Positions 33,069 through 42,156 of a stretch of 53,835 bases of DNA are shown piece by piece. The notes beneath the pieces are model-generated. The model was not told the DNA's origin, ran no database searches, and was given only the letters and a program-made list of their open reading frames with translations. Source of the stretch: CAZRKC01 sp964600665 (GTDB lineage Bacteria; Bacillota; SLNR01); assembly GCA_964600665.1 (NCBI GenBank), contig CAZRKC010000013.1, positions 1-53,835 of the forward strand. Reading direction: 5' to 3'. Made by a program: the position numbers and the translations under genes. Position 1 is the first letter of the stretch, and each line of letters opens with the position of its first letter.

Positions 33069-34814
33069 TCATTCTCCTTTTGGCAATGTGAAACCAAAAC
33101 GACTACCCAGGTTCGGCTCACTATCCACAAAGACATTGCCTCCATGTGCTTCGACGATGTGTTTTACGATTGCCAGCCCCAGTCCGGTCCCCCCTGAAGT
33201 CCGGGCTCGAGCCTTGTCAACCCGATAGAATCGCTCAAATATCCGGTCCAAATCAGCCTTCGGGATTCCGATACCATTATCGCGAACCTCCACAACCAGA
33301 TCCTCAGCACGATCTTTGACACTGATCCAGATCTGCCCACCATTGGGTGTAAATTTGGTGCTATTGTCGATGTAATTGATCAGTACCTGGGCGATTCGGT
33401 CTGGATCGGCCATCAGCAATGGCAGTGTGTCCGGTATATCCAATGTCACTGTGATACCCACTTTGGTCATTTGAGGTTTTAGTGTTTCCACCGTTTCTGT
33501 GATGATGCGTTTGATATTCGTCCGCTTAAAATCCAAACGAATCCGGCCGGATTCGATCCGGGAAAGATCCAGAAGATCATCAATCAATCGGGTCAACCGA
33601 TCGGCTTCTGTCTCGATAATCTCCAGAAATCGGTGCGTCGTTGCCGGATCGTCCACATCTCCTGCCAGCAGGGTCTCAGCAAACCCTTTGATCGAGGTTA
33701 AAGGTGTCCGCAATTCATGAGACACGTTTGCGACAAAATCCGATCGCATCTGCGACAATCGCTGGAAATCGGTTACATCCCTGACAACCATCAATACTGC
33801 TGGACTTTCCTCATAATCGTGAGGCATATGATTTAAGAATACTTCCAGGTTTCTGTTTTCCGGCAGCACTGAATGTATCTCAGTTTTCATTGAAATCTCT
33901 GACTTTTCAACTTCCTGGATTTTTGTAAGCAAGGCATAATCTTTAACCAGCTCAACCCAGTACTCGCCCACCGATCCTTCTGAATCCAGGCTCAATAAAT
34001 CACCAGCTGACGCATTCATCAGGATGACTTTCCCTCGCCGGTTGATGAGCACAACACCCACGGGAAGGTTACCAATGATCATTCGCATGTCAGCCAGTAC
34101 TTGATCTGTCTCAAGAAGCTTTCCCTTCCAGGTTTGAATCAAGTATCCGATGCTTTGGCTGAGTTTGTGGATGTCCTCATGGTGATAATCCTGCTGCCAA
34201 TCGGCTTGAAGGTTTTCCCCGTATCGGTACACTTCCTGAGTCAATTTAGGAATCGTCTCTGTAATCGCATTAACTCGACGCTCCATGACCCACCAGACAC
34301 CCAAAGCAGTCAGCACCACTGTTAAAAGAATGAAAGCACCCCCATACTGTGACAAACTCCAAGGGAAAGCATAAGGAATCGCCAGCACTAACGCTGCAAT
34401 ATCCTCATCCTCCACTTGGATAGGCACCACAAGCACCCCATAGGGTGAGGGTAGCAATTTATGATCATGGATGTAATATGCGGATTGAGACAAAGGTACA
34501 CCCGTTTGTCTAAAATCAGCCAGTAAATCAGGATCATCACCGGCAATCAGGCGCCCATCGAAAGTGACAACCCATACTTTACCGCCGAGGACATGGGCTG
34601 TATTGTGAAGCAGTGTCCCCAGTTCCTCAGGACTGTGCCAATTTGCCGCAACAGACTGGGAGAGATTTCGGCCAGCTGTACGATGCCGTTCTTCTGTCAA
34701 GCTGCGGGAAAAAACACTGATAGACCACATCAATATCGTTGTCATGATTGCGGCAACAATCATGGTCCAGATGATCAAATGCAATTGATTCATACGCCTC
34801 AATGAAGGTTTCAT
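33069..34814 (-). CDS. phoR: PhoR-type sensor histidine kinase
   Basis: A 581-residue membrane kinase. Helix 1 (about 12-33) and helix 2 (about 155-172) bracket an extracytoplasmic sensor; a PAS domain lies at about 245-345 (IIGNLPVGVVLINRRGKVIL). The dimerisation/phosphorylation helix is FVANVSHELRTPLTSIKGFA with the His; the ATPase has NYIDNSTKFTPNG, VRDNGIGIP and GGTGLGLAIVKHI. Its ATG overlaps the phoP stop (ATGA). As a pair with PhoP next to a Na/Pi transporter it most likely senses phosphate limitation. Confidence 0.88.
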   Translation of the reverse strand: MKPSLRRMNQLHLIIWTMIVAAIMTTILMWSISVFSRSLTEERHRTAGRNLSQSVAANWHSPEELGTLLHNTAHVLGGKVWVVTFDGRLIAGDDPDLLADFRQTGVPLSQSAYYIHDHKLLPSPYGVLVVPIQVEDEDIAALVLAIPYAFPWSLSQYGGAFILLTVVLTALGVWWVMERRVNAITETIPKLTQEVYRYGENLQADWQQDYHHEDIHKLSQSIGYLIQTWKGKLLETDQVLADMRMIIGNLPVGVVLINRRGKVILMNASAGDLLSLDSEGSVGEYWVELVKDYALLTKIQEVEKSEISMKTEIHSVLPENRNLEVFLNHMPHDYEESPAVLMVVRDVTDFQRLSQMRSDFVANVSHELRTPLTSIKGFAETLLAGDVDDPATTHRFLEIIETEADRLTRLIDDLLDLSRIESGRIRLDFKRTNIKRIITETVETLKPQMTKVGITVTLDIPDTLPLLMADPDRIAQVLINYIDNSTKFTPNGGQIWISVKDRAEDLVVEVRDNGIGIPKADLDRIFERFYRVDKARARTSGGTGLGLAIVKHIVEAHGGNVFVDSEPNLGSRFGFTLPKGE

Positions 34815-35512
34815 AACCGGTTTTCCTTAAATTTATATCCTACACCACGTACCGTCAGGATGTATTCAGGAACACCTGGGTTTCTCTCGATCTTTTCGCG
34901 GATGTGGCGAATATGGACATCCACTGTACGTGCATCACCAAAAAAATCATAATCCCACAACTTCTCCAGCAATGAATCCCGGCTGAATACCTTTCCCGCA
35001 TTAACAGCAAGAAAACGAAGCAAATCATATTCTCTGGCTGTCAATTCCACCGGTTCACCCCTCACCTGAACAAGATGGCGGGTATCATCGATCATCAGTT
35101 CTCCGATTTTGATTACATCATTTGCAGGATCCTTTGAAGTACGAATGGTCCGCCGTAGGATCGCTTTGACACGGGCCATTAGTTCCCTGGGGCTGAACGG
35201 CTTTGTCACATAATCGTCTGCCCCTAGTTCCAAGCCAACAATGCGATCCACTTCCTCCCGCCGAGCAGTCAGGAAAAGAATGGGGATATGGCTGGTGATA
35301 GGATTACTTCTGATTTGCCTGCAAACTTCAAAACCATCCATACCAGGAAGCATGATATCCAATACGACTAAATCTGGTGATTGTTCTTGAATCGCATGCA
35401 TTGCTGACGGGCCATCTCCTGCAACATAGACCTCATAACCCGCTTTTGATAAGTTGAATGAAATCAACTCTGCGATGGCAGCTTCATCATCCACTACCAA
35501 TATCTTCTCCAT
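34811..35512 (-). CDS. phoP: PhoP/OmpR-family response regulator
   Basis: A 233-residue regulator. The receiver has D-D near residues 8-9 (ILVVDDEAAIAEL), phospho-acceptor Asp in VVLDIMLPGMDGFEV, T in FLTARREE and K in DDYVTKPFSPREL. The winged-helix output ends DVHIRHIREKIERNPGVPEY then ILTVRGVGYKF. I choose ATG 35512 (MEKILVVDDE): AGGAGG is six bases before it, while an ATG two codons upstream touches that site. Co-translated with phoR. Confidence 0.9.
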   Translation of the reverse strand: MEKILVVDDEAAIAELISFNLSKAGYEVYVAGDGPSAMHAIQEQSPDLVVLDIMLPGMDGFEVCRQIRSNPITSHIPILFLTARREEVDRIVGLELGADDYVTKPFSPRELMARVKAILRRTIRTSKDPANDVIKIGELMIDDTRHLVQVRGEPVELTAREYDLLRFLAVNAGKVFSRDSLLEKLWDYDFFGDARTVDVHIRHIREKIERNPGVPEYILTVRGVGYKFKENRL

Positions 35513-35522
35513 ATCCATCCTC

Positions 35523-36341
35523 CTACTCCAGTAAGATTCGCCGTGCGGTGACATTGACTGCCAACACATTTAAGGCTGTTGTATGCTCGACCATTTCTTT
35601 CACATACCGCTGCGCCATCACAAGGACTTCCTGGATCATGGTGCCATACCTCAGATTCAAATCCATCTGGATAATGATGCCTTCTTGCTTCGTATCGATG
35701 GTGACCTTGCCCACTTTGGCAACGCCTTCAGATGATTCGCAGGCTTTTGATGCAATCGCGGTAATCACATTGTCAGCGATAAAAAACCGTCCCAATGAAC
35801 TATATGTAGGTCGGACCACTGATTTTTCGATCACCTGTGCTTCATCAAAGTCCGATTTCTTTTTCAAAAAAATCTGAAGAGGATTCAGGAGGTAACCAGA
35901 AAAACCCTTCTTCACTTCAAAAGTTGGCGCAGGAATCACGTGCGTTCCTCGCTGGGAACGAACCCGCCTGGCTTGATTGATTTCAAGAGGTGTTGCGATA
36001 TCCTCGATATGAATAATTTGCGTCGGTTCATCAAGTTTCAATACATTGGAAATTCGTCGAATCATCGCTTCGGAAGTGCCAAGGATCAAAATTCGTTGAG
36101 GGTTTTCCTTGAGAATCATCTCTGCTACCACATTTGCATGCTCTGCGTCGGTAAACAAGGCACGCCTGACAGCGCCGATTTTTGTCGCTTCTCGTTTTGC
36201 AGAAAACCCGGCGATCACCTTGCTACCTTTGATCAGCAGCCCATCGTCGATAACTAAGTCGATATTATGTTCGTGGGCCACAATTTGTGCCCGGTGACTT
36301 TTACCGGTCCCACTGGACCCGATCAGCGCATAGACTTCCAT
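35523..36341 (-). CDS. P-loop ATPase fused to Asp23/Gls24 domain
   Basis: A 272-residue protein. MEVYALIGSSGTGKSHRAQI is a Walker A site; ILILGTSEAMIRRI a possible second nucleotide strand. From about residue 165 to the end lies an Asp23/Gls24 (DUF322) domain with FIADNVITAIASKACES, GVAKVGKVTI, then IIIQMDLNLRYG and YVKEMVEHTTALNVLAVNVT. That domain occurs in envelope-stress and fatty-acid-kinase-linked proteins. The ATPase-Gls24 fusion is known from Clostridia without an established role. GGAGGTG lies six bases before ATG 36341. It lies between phoP and the whiA cluster. Confidence 0.8.
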   Translation of the reverse strand: MEVYALIGSSGTGKSHRAQIVAHEHNIDLVIDDGLLIKGSKVIAGFSAKREATKIGAVRRALFTDAEHANVVAEMILKENPQRILILGTSEAMIRRISNVLKLDEPTQIIHIEDIATPLEINQARRVRSQRGTHVIPAPTFEVKKGFSGYLLNPLQIFLKKKSDFDEAQVIEKSVVRPTYSSLGRFFIADNVITAIASKACESSEGVAKVGKVTIDTKQEGIIIQMDLNLRYGTMIQEVLVMAQRYVKEMVEHTTALNVLAVNVTARRILLE

Positions 36342-36370
36342 TTTAACACCTCCGGTTCGCACCTTATCAG

Positions 36371-36652
36371 TCAGCCACTGACTATGGCCGGTAAAAAATG
36401 CAAAGTTTCAGCTTCCTCGACAATCTCATCTAACCCCATAATCCGACTTCCCTGTAAAAGAAGAATTTCCCACATAAACCGATCACCATCATCCAATGAA
36501 GGGAGTGCATCAGCCAACGCGGGGAAAGCCATCAACATGTTTCTGATCACATCCCTTGCTGTGGCAGGGCTAGCCATTGTAATCCGGACCCTTTCCTGGC
36601 CAATTATGCTTTTATACGGTTCATAGACATGAATGGCTAAATCAGTCATCAT
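36371..36652 (-). CDS. Small beta-grasp (MoaD/ThiS-like) protein lacking the Gly-Gly end
   Basis: A 93-residue protein: IHVYEPYKSIIGQERVRITM, ARDVIRNMLMAFPALADAL and the end ETLHFLPAIVSG follow the strand-helix-strand plan of MoaD/ThiS, whose last residues are normally P-P-x-x-G-G. Here the end is Ser-Gly, so adenylation/thiocarboxylation is doubtful. Its ATG lies inside the end of whiA (11-nt overlap) with AAAGGAG five bases before, so it is translated with whiA. The assignment rests on pattern only. Confidence 0.5.
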   Translation of the reverse strand: MMTDLAIHVYEPYKSIIGQERVRITMASPATARDVIRNMLMAFPALADALPSLDDGDRFMWEILLLQGSRIMGLDEIVEEAETLHFLPAIVSG

Positions 36653-37631
36653 ATGAACTCCTTTCATGCCTGCCGGGTTTGTTCATTCCTTTATTTTCAA
36701 TCCGCAATTCGTCCGCCAAATCTCGCAAGCGATCCATGCGATGGCGAACCCCTGATTTCCCCAAAGGTGGTTCCAGCATCTCTCCTAATTCCTTCAGACT
36801 CACTTCAGGGTATTGTAGACGGAGAAGTGCAATTTCTCTTAGATTTCGTGGCAGTTCATCCAAACCCACCCAATCATCCAGATATCGAATCGTTTCCATT
36901 TGATCCACCGCAGCACTAACCGTTTTAGAAAGATTGGCAGTCTCACAGTTGACCAGGCGATTGATGGAATTTCTCACATCTTTGAACACCCTCAAACTCT
37001 CCAGATCCAGCAAAGCGGTATGTGCACCAATGATGTTCAAAAATGTGACGATACCTTCCGCTTCTTTGATATATACAACACATCCATGTTTCCGCTGACT
37101 GATCCCTGCCTTGAGTTCGAAGGTGCCGATCAACCCTTGCAGATGCAGACAGTATTCCGGATCCGCATCTGTGATTTCCAGATGATACGTTTTTTCCGGG
37201 TTTGACAATGAACCACTGCCTAAAAATGCACCTCTCAAATATGCCCTGCGGCAGCATTCTTTTTGTGTAAAATCACTATCAATTGTCCCGCTGGTGAAGC
37301 CTTGCGCATTTCTCAGCTTAAGCACATCCAGCATCTCCCCAACCGTGGCACTGTCATCAATTCGCACTTGATAAACGTTGCTTTTCTTAAGAAGCGATTG
37401 CCTGCGAATAATGATTTCAGATGAGAATCCGAATAACTGTTTGATCAGCTGGAATATCCGTCTCGCCACAGCAGAATTCTGCGTGTCCATGGTTACGATC
37501 AGCTTCCGGCTTTCATGGATATGCAGCGCCCCGATACTTCTGATCAATGCTGCCAATTCCGCTTTCTGGCAACATTGCATGTGTGAACGGATCTTGGATA
37601 ATTCAATTTTTGTTGTCTGGGAGAAGGACAT
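36642..37631 (-). CDS. whiA: DNA-binding protein WhiA
   Basis: A 329-residue protein with a degenerate LAGLIDADG homing-endonuclease fold (RRAYLRGAFLGSGSLSNPEK then TYHLEITDAD) followed by a helix-turn-helix (LRLQYPEVSLKELGEMLEPP, SGVRHRMDRL). In Gram-positive bacteria it influences cell division and, in actinomycetes, sporulation. ATG 37631 lies eight bases after GAGG; a GTG directly before it is the alternative. Standard order rapZ-yvcK-whiA. Confidence 0.95.
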   Translation of the reverse strand: MSFSQTTKIELSKIRSHMQCCQKAELAALIRSIGALHIHESRKLIVTMDTQNSAVARRIFQLIKQLFGFSSEIIIRRQSLLKKSNVYQVRIDDSATVGEMLDVLKLRNAQGFTSGTIDSDFTQKECCRRAYLRGAFLGSGSLSNPEKTYHLEITDADPEYCLHLQGLIGTFELKAGISQRKHGCVVYIKEAEGIVTFLNIIGAHTALLDLESLRVFKDVRNSINRLVNCETANLSKTVSAAVDQMETIRYLDDWVGLDELPRNLREIALLRLQYPEVSLKELGEMLEPPLGKSGVRHRMDRLRDLADELRIENKGMNKPGRHERSSYDD

Positions 37632-37642
37632 CACATCAACCT

Positions 37643-39007
37643 CTATTTCCCTGTATGGTAATATCGCCCGAGAAACCGCGGTGCAAACCGGGATAAAATT
37701 CCAATCAATGGATTTGATTTTTTGATTTTTTGTGCCATGGCCAAATGATAGATGAGCCGCCCTAGCTCCGATGAATCGTGACGAGCCAGATCTTCAGATG
37801 AAATCAACGGTTTTTCCATCACCTGAACACCCATCTTTTTCAAAATACCCGTTTGCACTTTCACCGGTTGCGACCCCTGTTGCTGATAGCGCTGGATCAT
37901 GGCATCCTGTACCTTTTCATTGTTGACTACCACCATATCCACAAATCCGACACCGGCATGATCCCATATCGCCTGTAGATGCTGGTGAGCAGAATAATGA
38001 TCGGTTTCCCCCGGCTGCGTCATAATATTACAGATGTATACCTTCAGCGCCGAAGCATTGCGAATGGACATAGCCACCTCAGACACCAGAATCGGTGGAA
38101 TCACGCTGGTATAAAGGCTTCCCGGACCCAGTACGATGAGGTCAGCCTCCTTGATAGCTTCAATTACTCGCGGAACAGAGTGACTGACATCCGGCGATAG
38201 AAACACGCGTTTTACCCGATGATTTCGTCTTACCATATTGGATTCTCCGGTAACTGTCATGCCATCGTCATACTCAGCATGCAGCCGAACATCTTCCAGT
38301 GTCGATGGCAGAACTTGCCCAAGCACTGCCAAAACACCGCTTGATTCTTGAACCGCCGTTTCAAAATCACCCGTAATGCCTGTCAACGCTGCAATGAAGA
38401 GGTTGCCAAAACTGTGACCGGCCAGACCGCTCCCTTGAGGAAATCGGTATTGAAACAGTTTTTCCATCATGGGTTCCGTGTCTGCTAACGCCACCAGACA
38501 GTTTCGGAAATCACCAGGAGGAAGAATCCCCAGTTCCTCCCGAAGCCGCCCGGAACTACCTCCATCATCAGCAACCGTGACCACTGCTGTGATATTGCTT
38601 GTATATGCTTTTAGCCCCCGTAATAATGTGCTCAACCCGGTGCCACCGCCTAAAGCCACCACTTTGGGGCCTTTTTCCAAGTAGCGCTTATAGTACAATG
38701 CATCCATCAGGCGTCCCGAACTCTGAGGCATCAAAGCTCCCATGATTGATGTGACCAGTCGCTGCACGGCATACCCGGTCACCAGCAGGCCAGCAAGAAA
38801 TAACAAGACTCCGGACAAATATGGCCCGGCAAAGCGGCCCGTCACCATGTAGATCAGATCGATCAGGACATCCTCCAAACGCCCCAGTATCTTGGCTTCC
38901 ATGCCAATGGCTATCCCTGCACCAATCATCACGATGCCAAAAATGGATAGAAGAAACCATCGTTTGACCCGGATTCCTGGATATAGTAAAGTCCAAAAGC
39001 GTCTCAT
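37643..39007 (-). CDS. yvcK: YvcK/CofD-like protein with N-terminal membrane anchor
   Basis: A 454-residue protein. VVALGGGTGLSTLLRGLKAY and VTVADDGGSSGRLREELGIL then PPGDFRNCLVALA are the YvcK/CofD UDP-sugar-binding signatures; LIVLGPGSLYTSVIPPILV follows. YvcK is needed for wall and shape maintenance on gluconeogenic carbon. Here two hydrophobic segments at about 16-36 and 61-84 precede the domain, so it is membrane-anchored; B. subtilis YvcK lacks these. The ATG overlaps the rapZ stop by one base (TGATG). Confidence 0.93.
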   Translation of the reverse strand: MRRFWTLLYPGIRVKRWFLLSIFGIVMIGAGIAIGMEAKILGRLEDVLIDLIYMVTGRFAGPYLSGVLLFLAGLLVTGYAVQRLVTSIMGALMPQSSGRLMDALYYKRYLEKGPKVVALGGGTGLSTLLRGLKAYTSNITAVVTVADDGGSSGRLREELGILPPGDFRNCLVALADTEPMMEKLFQYRFPQGSGLAGHSFGNLFIAALTGITGDFETAVQESSGVLAVLGQVLPSTLEDVRLHAEYDDGMTVTGESNMVRRNHRVKRVFLSPDVSHSVPRVIEAIKEADLIVLGPGSLYTSVIPPILVSEVAMSIRNASALKVYICNIMTQPGETDHYSAHQHLQAIWDHAGVGFVDMVVVNNEKVQDAMIQRYQQQGSQPVKVQTGILKKMGVQVMEKPLISSEDLARHDSSELGRLIYHLAMAQKIKKSNPLIGILSRFAPRFLGRYYHTGK

Positions 39008-39912
39008 CAGTCGTCCACTCCCAAATCTTCCTTATTGGCGTCCCGATGCTCCACCAATACTTTATACCCTCGCTCCGTTAATTGGGCTGCCAGGTGGTCT
39101 GCAATGGCAACTGATCGATGCCGACCCCCAGTACAGCCGATGGACACCGTCAGCTGATTTTTCCCTTCCGTTAAGTAGTGAGGCAATAGGAATTCGACGA
39201 ATTCAAGGCATTTTTGAACAAACATTCGGGTGACAGGCCACTTAAAAACATACTCTTTCACCGACAATTGTGTGCCGTCCAGCGGTCGCAATTCTTCAAC
39301 ATAGTGAGGATTTGGCAGAAACCGAACATCAAATAATAAATCGGAATCCATGGGAATCCCTCTTTTAAAGCCAAAGGAAACCATGTGAACAATGATCCGG
39401 TCCATTTCTTGGTCATCGGAGAATATGGCGGTAACATCTTGCCGCAATTGTCTGGTGGACATAGAGGAGGTATCAATGATCCAATTGGCACGACCGCGAA
39501 TTGCACTCAGTCGTTTCCTTTCCTGTGAAATACCCTCAACCACACGACCTTCCACGGCCAGTGGATGACGGCGACGAGTTTCTTTAAACCGGCGAATCAG
39601 GGTTTCATCCGACGCTTCCAGAAATAGAATTTGATAAGGGTATCCTTCATTTTCCAGCTTCTCCAATGCGGAAAATAGATCATCAAAAAACAACCCTCCC
39701 CGGATATCAATGACCAATGCAACTCGCCGGATCCGTCCCTGTGATTTCGCGCAAAGCTCAGCAAACTTATCAATCAGAACAGGTGGGAAATTGTCCACAC
39801 AGAAGAAGCCCAAGTCTTCCAAAGCACGGATCACTTGCGTTTTGCCTGCCCCCGACATACCGGTTATTATCAGAAATTTTGTTTGGATACTTGGAACCAC
39901 AGGTTGAGTCAT
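39007..39912 (-). CDS. rapZ: RNase adapter protein RapZ (YvcJ)
   Basis: A 301-residue P-loop protein. FLIITGMSGAGKTQVIRALE is Walker A; FCVDNFPP, VIDIRGG and FLEASDETLIRRFKETRRRH follow; the C-terminal domain ends with VSIGCTGGRHRSVAIADHLA and VLVEHRD. It binds nucleotides; RapZ in E. coli controls glmS via small RNAs, while YvcJ in Bacillus has a less clear role. The ATG at 39912 is preferred: the upstream ATG at 39918 directly touches AAGGGGA. Confidence 0.95.
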   Translation of the reverse strand: MTQPVVPSIQTKFLIITGMSGAGKTQVIRALEDLGFFCVDNFPPVLIDKFAELCAKSQGRIRRVALVIDIRGGLFFDDLFSALEKLENEGYPYQILFLEASDETLIRRFKETRRRHPLAVEGRVVEGISQERKRLSAIRGRANWIIDTSSMSTRQLRQDVTAIFSDDQEMDRIIVHMVSFGFKRGIPMDSDLLFDVRFLPNPHYVEELRPLDGTQLSVKEYVFKWPVTRMFVQKCLEFVEFLLPHYLTEGKNQLTVSIGCTGGRHRSVAIADHLAAQLTERGYKVLVEHRDANKEDLGVDD

Positions 39913-39950
39913 GGACATTCCCCTTCCTCATCAGGATGCAGTTTCAGCAA

Positions 39951-40916
39951 TCATGGCAACACGGGATCAACAGGTTCCTTACCGGAAAGAACTGCCTCGA
40001 CATTAATTGCTGCTACAATCGCCATTTTTCTTCTTGCCGCCAGACTCGCAGAACCAATATGGGGGACCATCACGACATTTGCCAACTGGAATAGGTTGCT
40101 GTCTAACGGTAACGGCTCTTGTTCGTAAACATCCAGACCCGCGCCGCCGATCACTCCAGACTGTAGCGCCTCAATCAATTCAGCTTCATTTACCACGGCA
40201 CCTCTTGCCGTATTGATGAAAATCGCATCTCGCTTCATCGCTGAGAATTCTGCTTTTCCAATCATATGACGTGTACGGTCCGATAGTGGCAAATGCACAC
40301 TGACAAAATCCGATTCTGTCAATAATCCTTCTAACGGTGCATATTGGGCACCTGTTTGTTTTTCGGCATCCGGATTACGCTGACTATCAAAATACATGAC
40401 CTTCATATCGAATCCAATGGCGCGTTTTGCAACAGCTTGTCCAATCCGACCAAATCCGATCAGACCCAAAGTAGCTCCGTAAACATCCTTGCCAACCATG
40501 AGGGTGGGAGTCCATGCTTTCCACATCCCATTCCGCATGAATCGTTCAGACTCCACGACTCGCCTCGCGCATGCCAGGATCAATGCCCAGGTCAAGTCAG
40601 CAGTTGCATGGGTCAGCACATCAGGGGTATTTGTGACAGTAATCCCTCGTTGAGCTGCAGCGAAAACATCAATATTGTCGTAACCCACTGCATAATTTGC
40701 AATGACTTTTAAGTTCGGTGCCATATCCATCAGTTCAGCATCGATCGGATCCGTCACCAATGATATTAACGCGTCTGCTTTGATGACCTCTTTTTCCAAC
40801 ACTTCACGGGGGACAGGCATATTCCCTTCCCAAATCGATACATCGCCGATCTTCGTAAGAATTTCCAACCCTTCTTTTGGAATCAATCGGGTTACATAGA
40901 TCTTCGGTTTATTCAC
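39951..40916 (-). CDS. Hydroxypyruvate/glyoxylate reductase (2-hydroxyacid dehydrogenase)
   Basis: A 321-residue NAD(P)-dependent D-2-hydroxyacid dehydrogenase. LKVIANYAVGYDNIDVFAAA, GLIGFGRIGQAVAKRAIGFD (NAD loop), FINTARGAVVNEAELIEALQ (Arg), DVYEQEPLP (Glu) and VVMVPHIGSASLAAR (His) complete the family. With glycerate kinase next to it the likely reaction is hydroxypyruvate to D-glycerate. I take GTG 40916 (MNKPKIYV) seven bases after GGAGGGG; an ATG at 40922 directly abuts that site. It overlaps the kinase gene's end. Confidence 0.9.
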   Translation of the reverse strand: MNKPKIYVTRLIPKEGLEILTKIGDVSIWEGNMPVPREVLEKEVIKADALISLVTDPIDAELMDMAPNLKVIANYAVGYDNIDVFAAAQRGITVTNTPDVLTHATADLTWALILACARRVVESERFMRNGMWKAWTPTLMVGKDVYGATLGLIGFGRIGQAVAKRAIGFDMKVMYFDSQRNPDAEKQTGAQYAPLEGLLTESDFVSVHLPLSDRTRHMIGKAEFSAMKRDAIFINTARGAVVNEAELIEALQSGVIGGAGLDVYEQEPLPLDSNLFQLANVVMVPHIGSASLAARRKMAIVAAINVEAVLSGKEPVDPVLP

Positions 40917-42063
40917 ATCCATCCCCTCCCATCTTGATGCCCACATCTAACAAGCATATCGCTTGTGCGGTTGTTTGCTCCAATAATATCCCGGCGTGAT
41001 CCATCATCCACTCCAGTGAAGTTACGCCGGGACTCACACTTAATGCGCACGAAATCCCCGCTAACAATGTCCCTGTTCCCTCCGTGATTTGACCAGCTAA
41101 TGCAATCACTGGAATCCCCAACGCTTTTGCTGCCAGACCGATTCCAGCAACCACTTTGCCACGGGCCGTCTGGGTATCCAATTTGCCTTCCCCTGTGATA
41201 ACCAGATGGGCATGATGCAACTCCTTCCAGAATCCGACAATATCCATCACGAGTTCAATTCCGGGTTGGAGTTTTGCATTGGCAAATGCCATTAAGCCCG
41301 CACCCAAACCACCCGCTGCGCCACTTCCGGGAATTATTGAAAAATCCCTACCCAAAGTTCTTTCCAGCATCATCCCATAATGTGCAAGATTCCGGTCCAA
41401 CATTTCAACTGTTGCCGAGTCGGCACCTTTTTGAGGTCCATATGTCCTAGAGGCACCATAGAACCCAGTGAGGGGATTGTCGACATCACAAGCAACCAGG
41501 ATCTCCGTGCTGGTCAAGCGACGATCCAGTCCCCTTATGTCAATCCGATGAATCTGATCCAGATATCCTCCACCCTTTACCACTGGCTGACCATTCTCAT
41601 CCAGGAAGCGAACTCCCAATGCTTCTGCCATACCAGCACCCCCATCATTGGTGGCACTTCCACCAATTCCGATGATGATCCTCGTCGCCCCTGAATCCAA
41701 AGCAGCCCGAATTAATTGTCCGGTTCCGTAAGTGGATGTCAGTAGTGGGTTCCTTTGCTGTTGTGGAATCAACAATAAACCTGAAGCGGATGCCATTTCC
41801 ATAACTGCAGTATGTCCATCGGGTAAAATTCCATAAAAGGCTTCGACAGGTTGACTCAAGGGCCCCTCCACGATAACAGGCACTCTCGTACCTCCTGTCG
41901 CCTGGATCAAAGTCATCGCTGTACCTTCGCCACCGTCTGCCATCGGTAGAGAAACGCATTCGGCGTGAGGCCAGATGCGATTGACCCCTTTCTGGATATA
42001 TTCGCATGCTTCGACTGCACTCATACTCCCTTTCCAGGAATCCGGTGCTATCAGCACCCGCAT
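40909..42063 (-). CDS. glxK: Glycerate kinase
   Basis: A 384-residue kinase of the GlxK (DUF type I) family, phosphorylating D-glycerate. VLIAPDSWKGSMSAVEACEY is the N-terminal signature; LPMADGGEGTAMTLIQATGG, IIIGIGGSATNDGGAGMAEA, PGSGAAGGLGAGLMAF and VITGEGKLDTQTARGKV follow. ATG 42063 has AGGAG ten bases before; a longer frame to 42147 has no family match in its first 28 codons. With the neighbouring reductase it forms a route from hydroxypyruvate to phosphoglycerate, joining the nearby glycolytic genes' pool. Confidence 0.95.
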   Translation of the reverse strand: MRVLIAPDSWKGSMSAVEACEYIQKGVNRIWPHAECVSLPMADGGEGTAMTLIQATGGTRVPVIVEGPLSQPVEAFYGILPDGHTAVMEMASASGLLLIPQQQRNPLLTSTYGTGQLIRAALDSGATRIIIGIGGSATNDGGAGMAEALGVRFLDENGQPVVKGGGYLDQIHRIDIRGLDRRLTSTEILVACDVDNPLTGFYGASRTYGPQKGADSATVEMLDRNLAHYGMMLERTLGRDFSIIPGSGAAGGLGAGLMAFANAKLQPGIELVMDIVGFWKELHHAHLVITGEGKLDTQTARGKVVAGIGLAAKALGIPVIALAGQITEGTGTLLAGISCALSVSPGVTSLEWMMDHAGILLEQTTAQAICLLDVGIKMGGDGCE

Positions 42064-42156
42064 AGATGATCCACTCCTGTTCATGACGATATCTATTGTC
42101 CGAAAATCCTTTTTAACTAAAGATTCTATTGGGAAAAAGGAGCGCACCTGCGCTCC

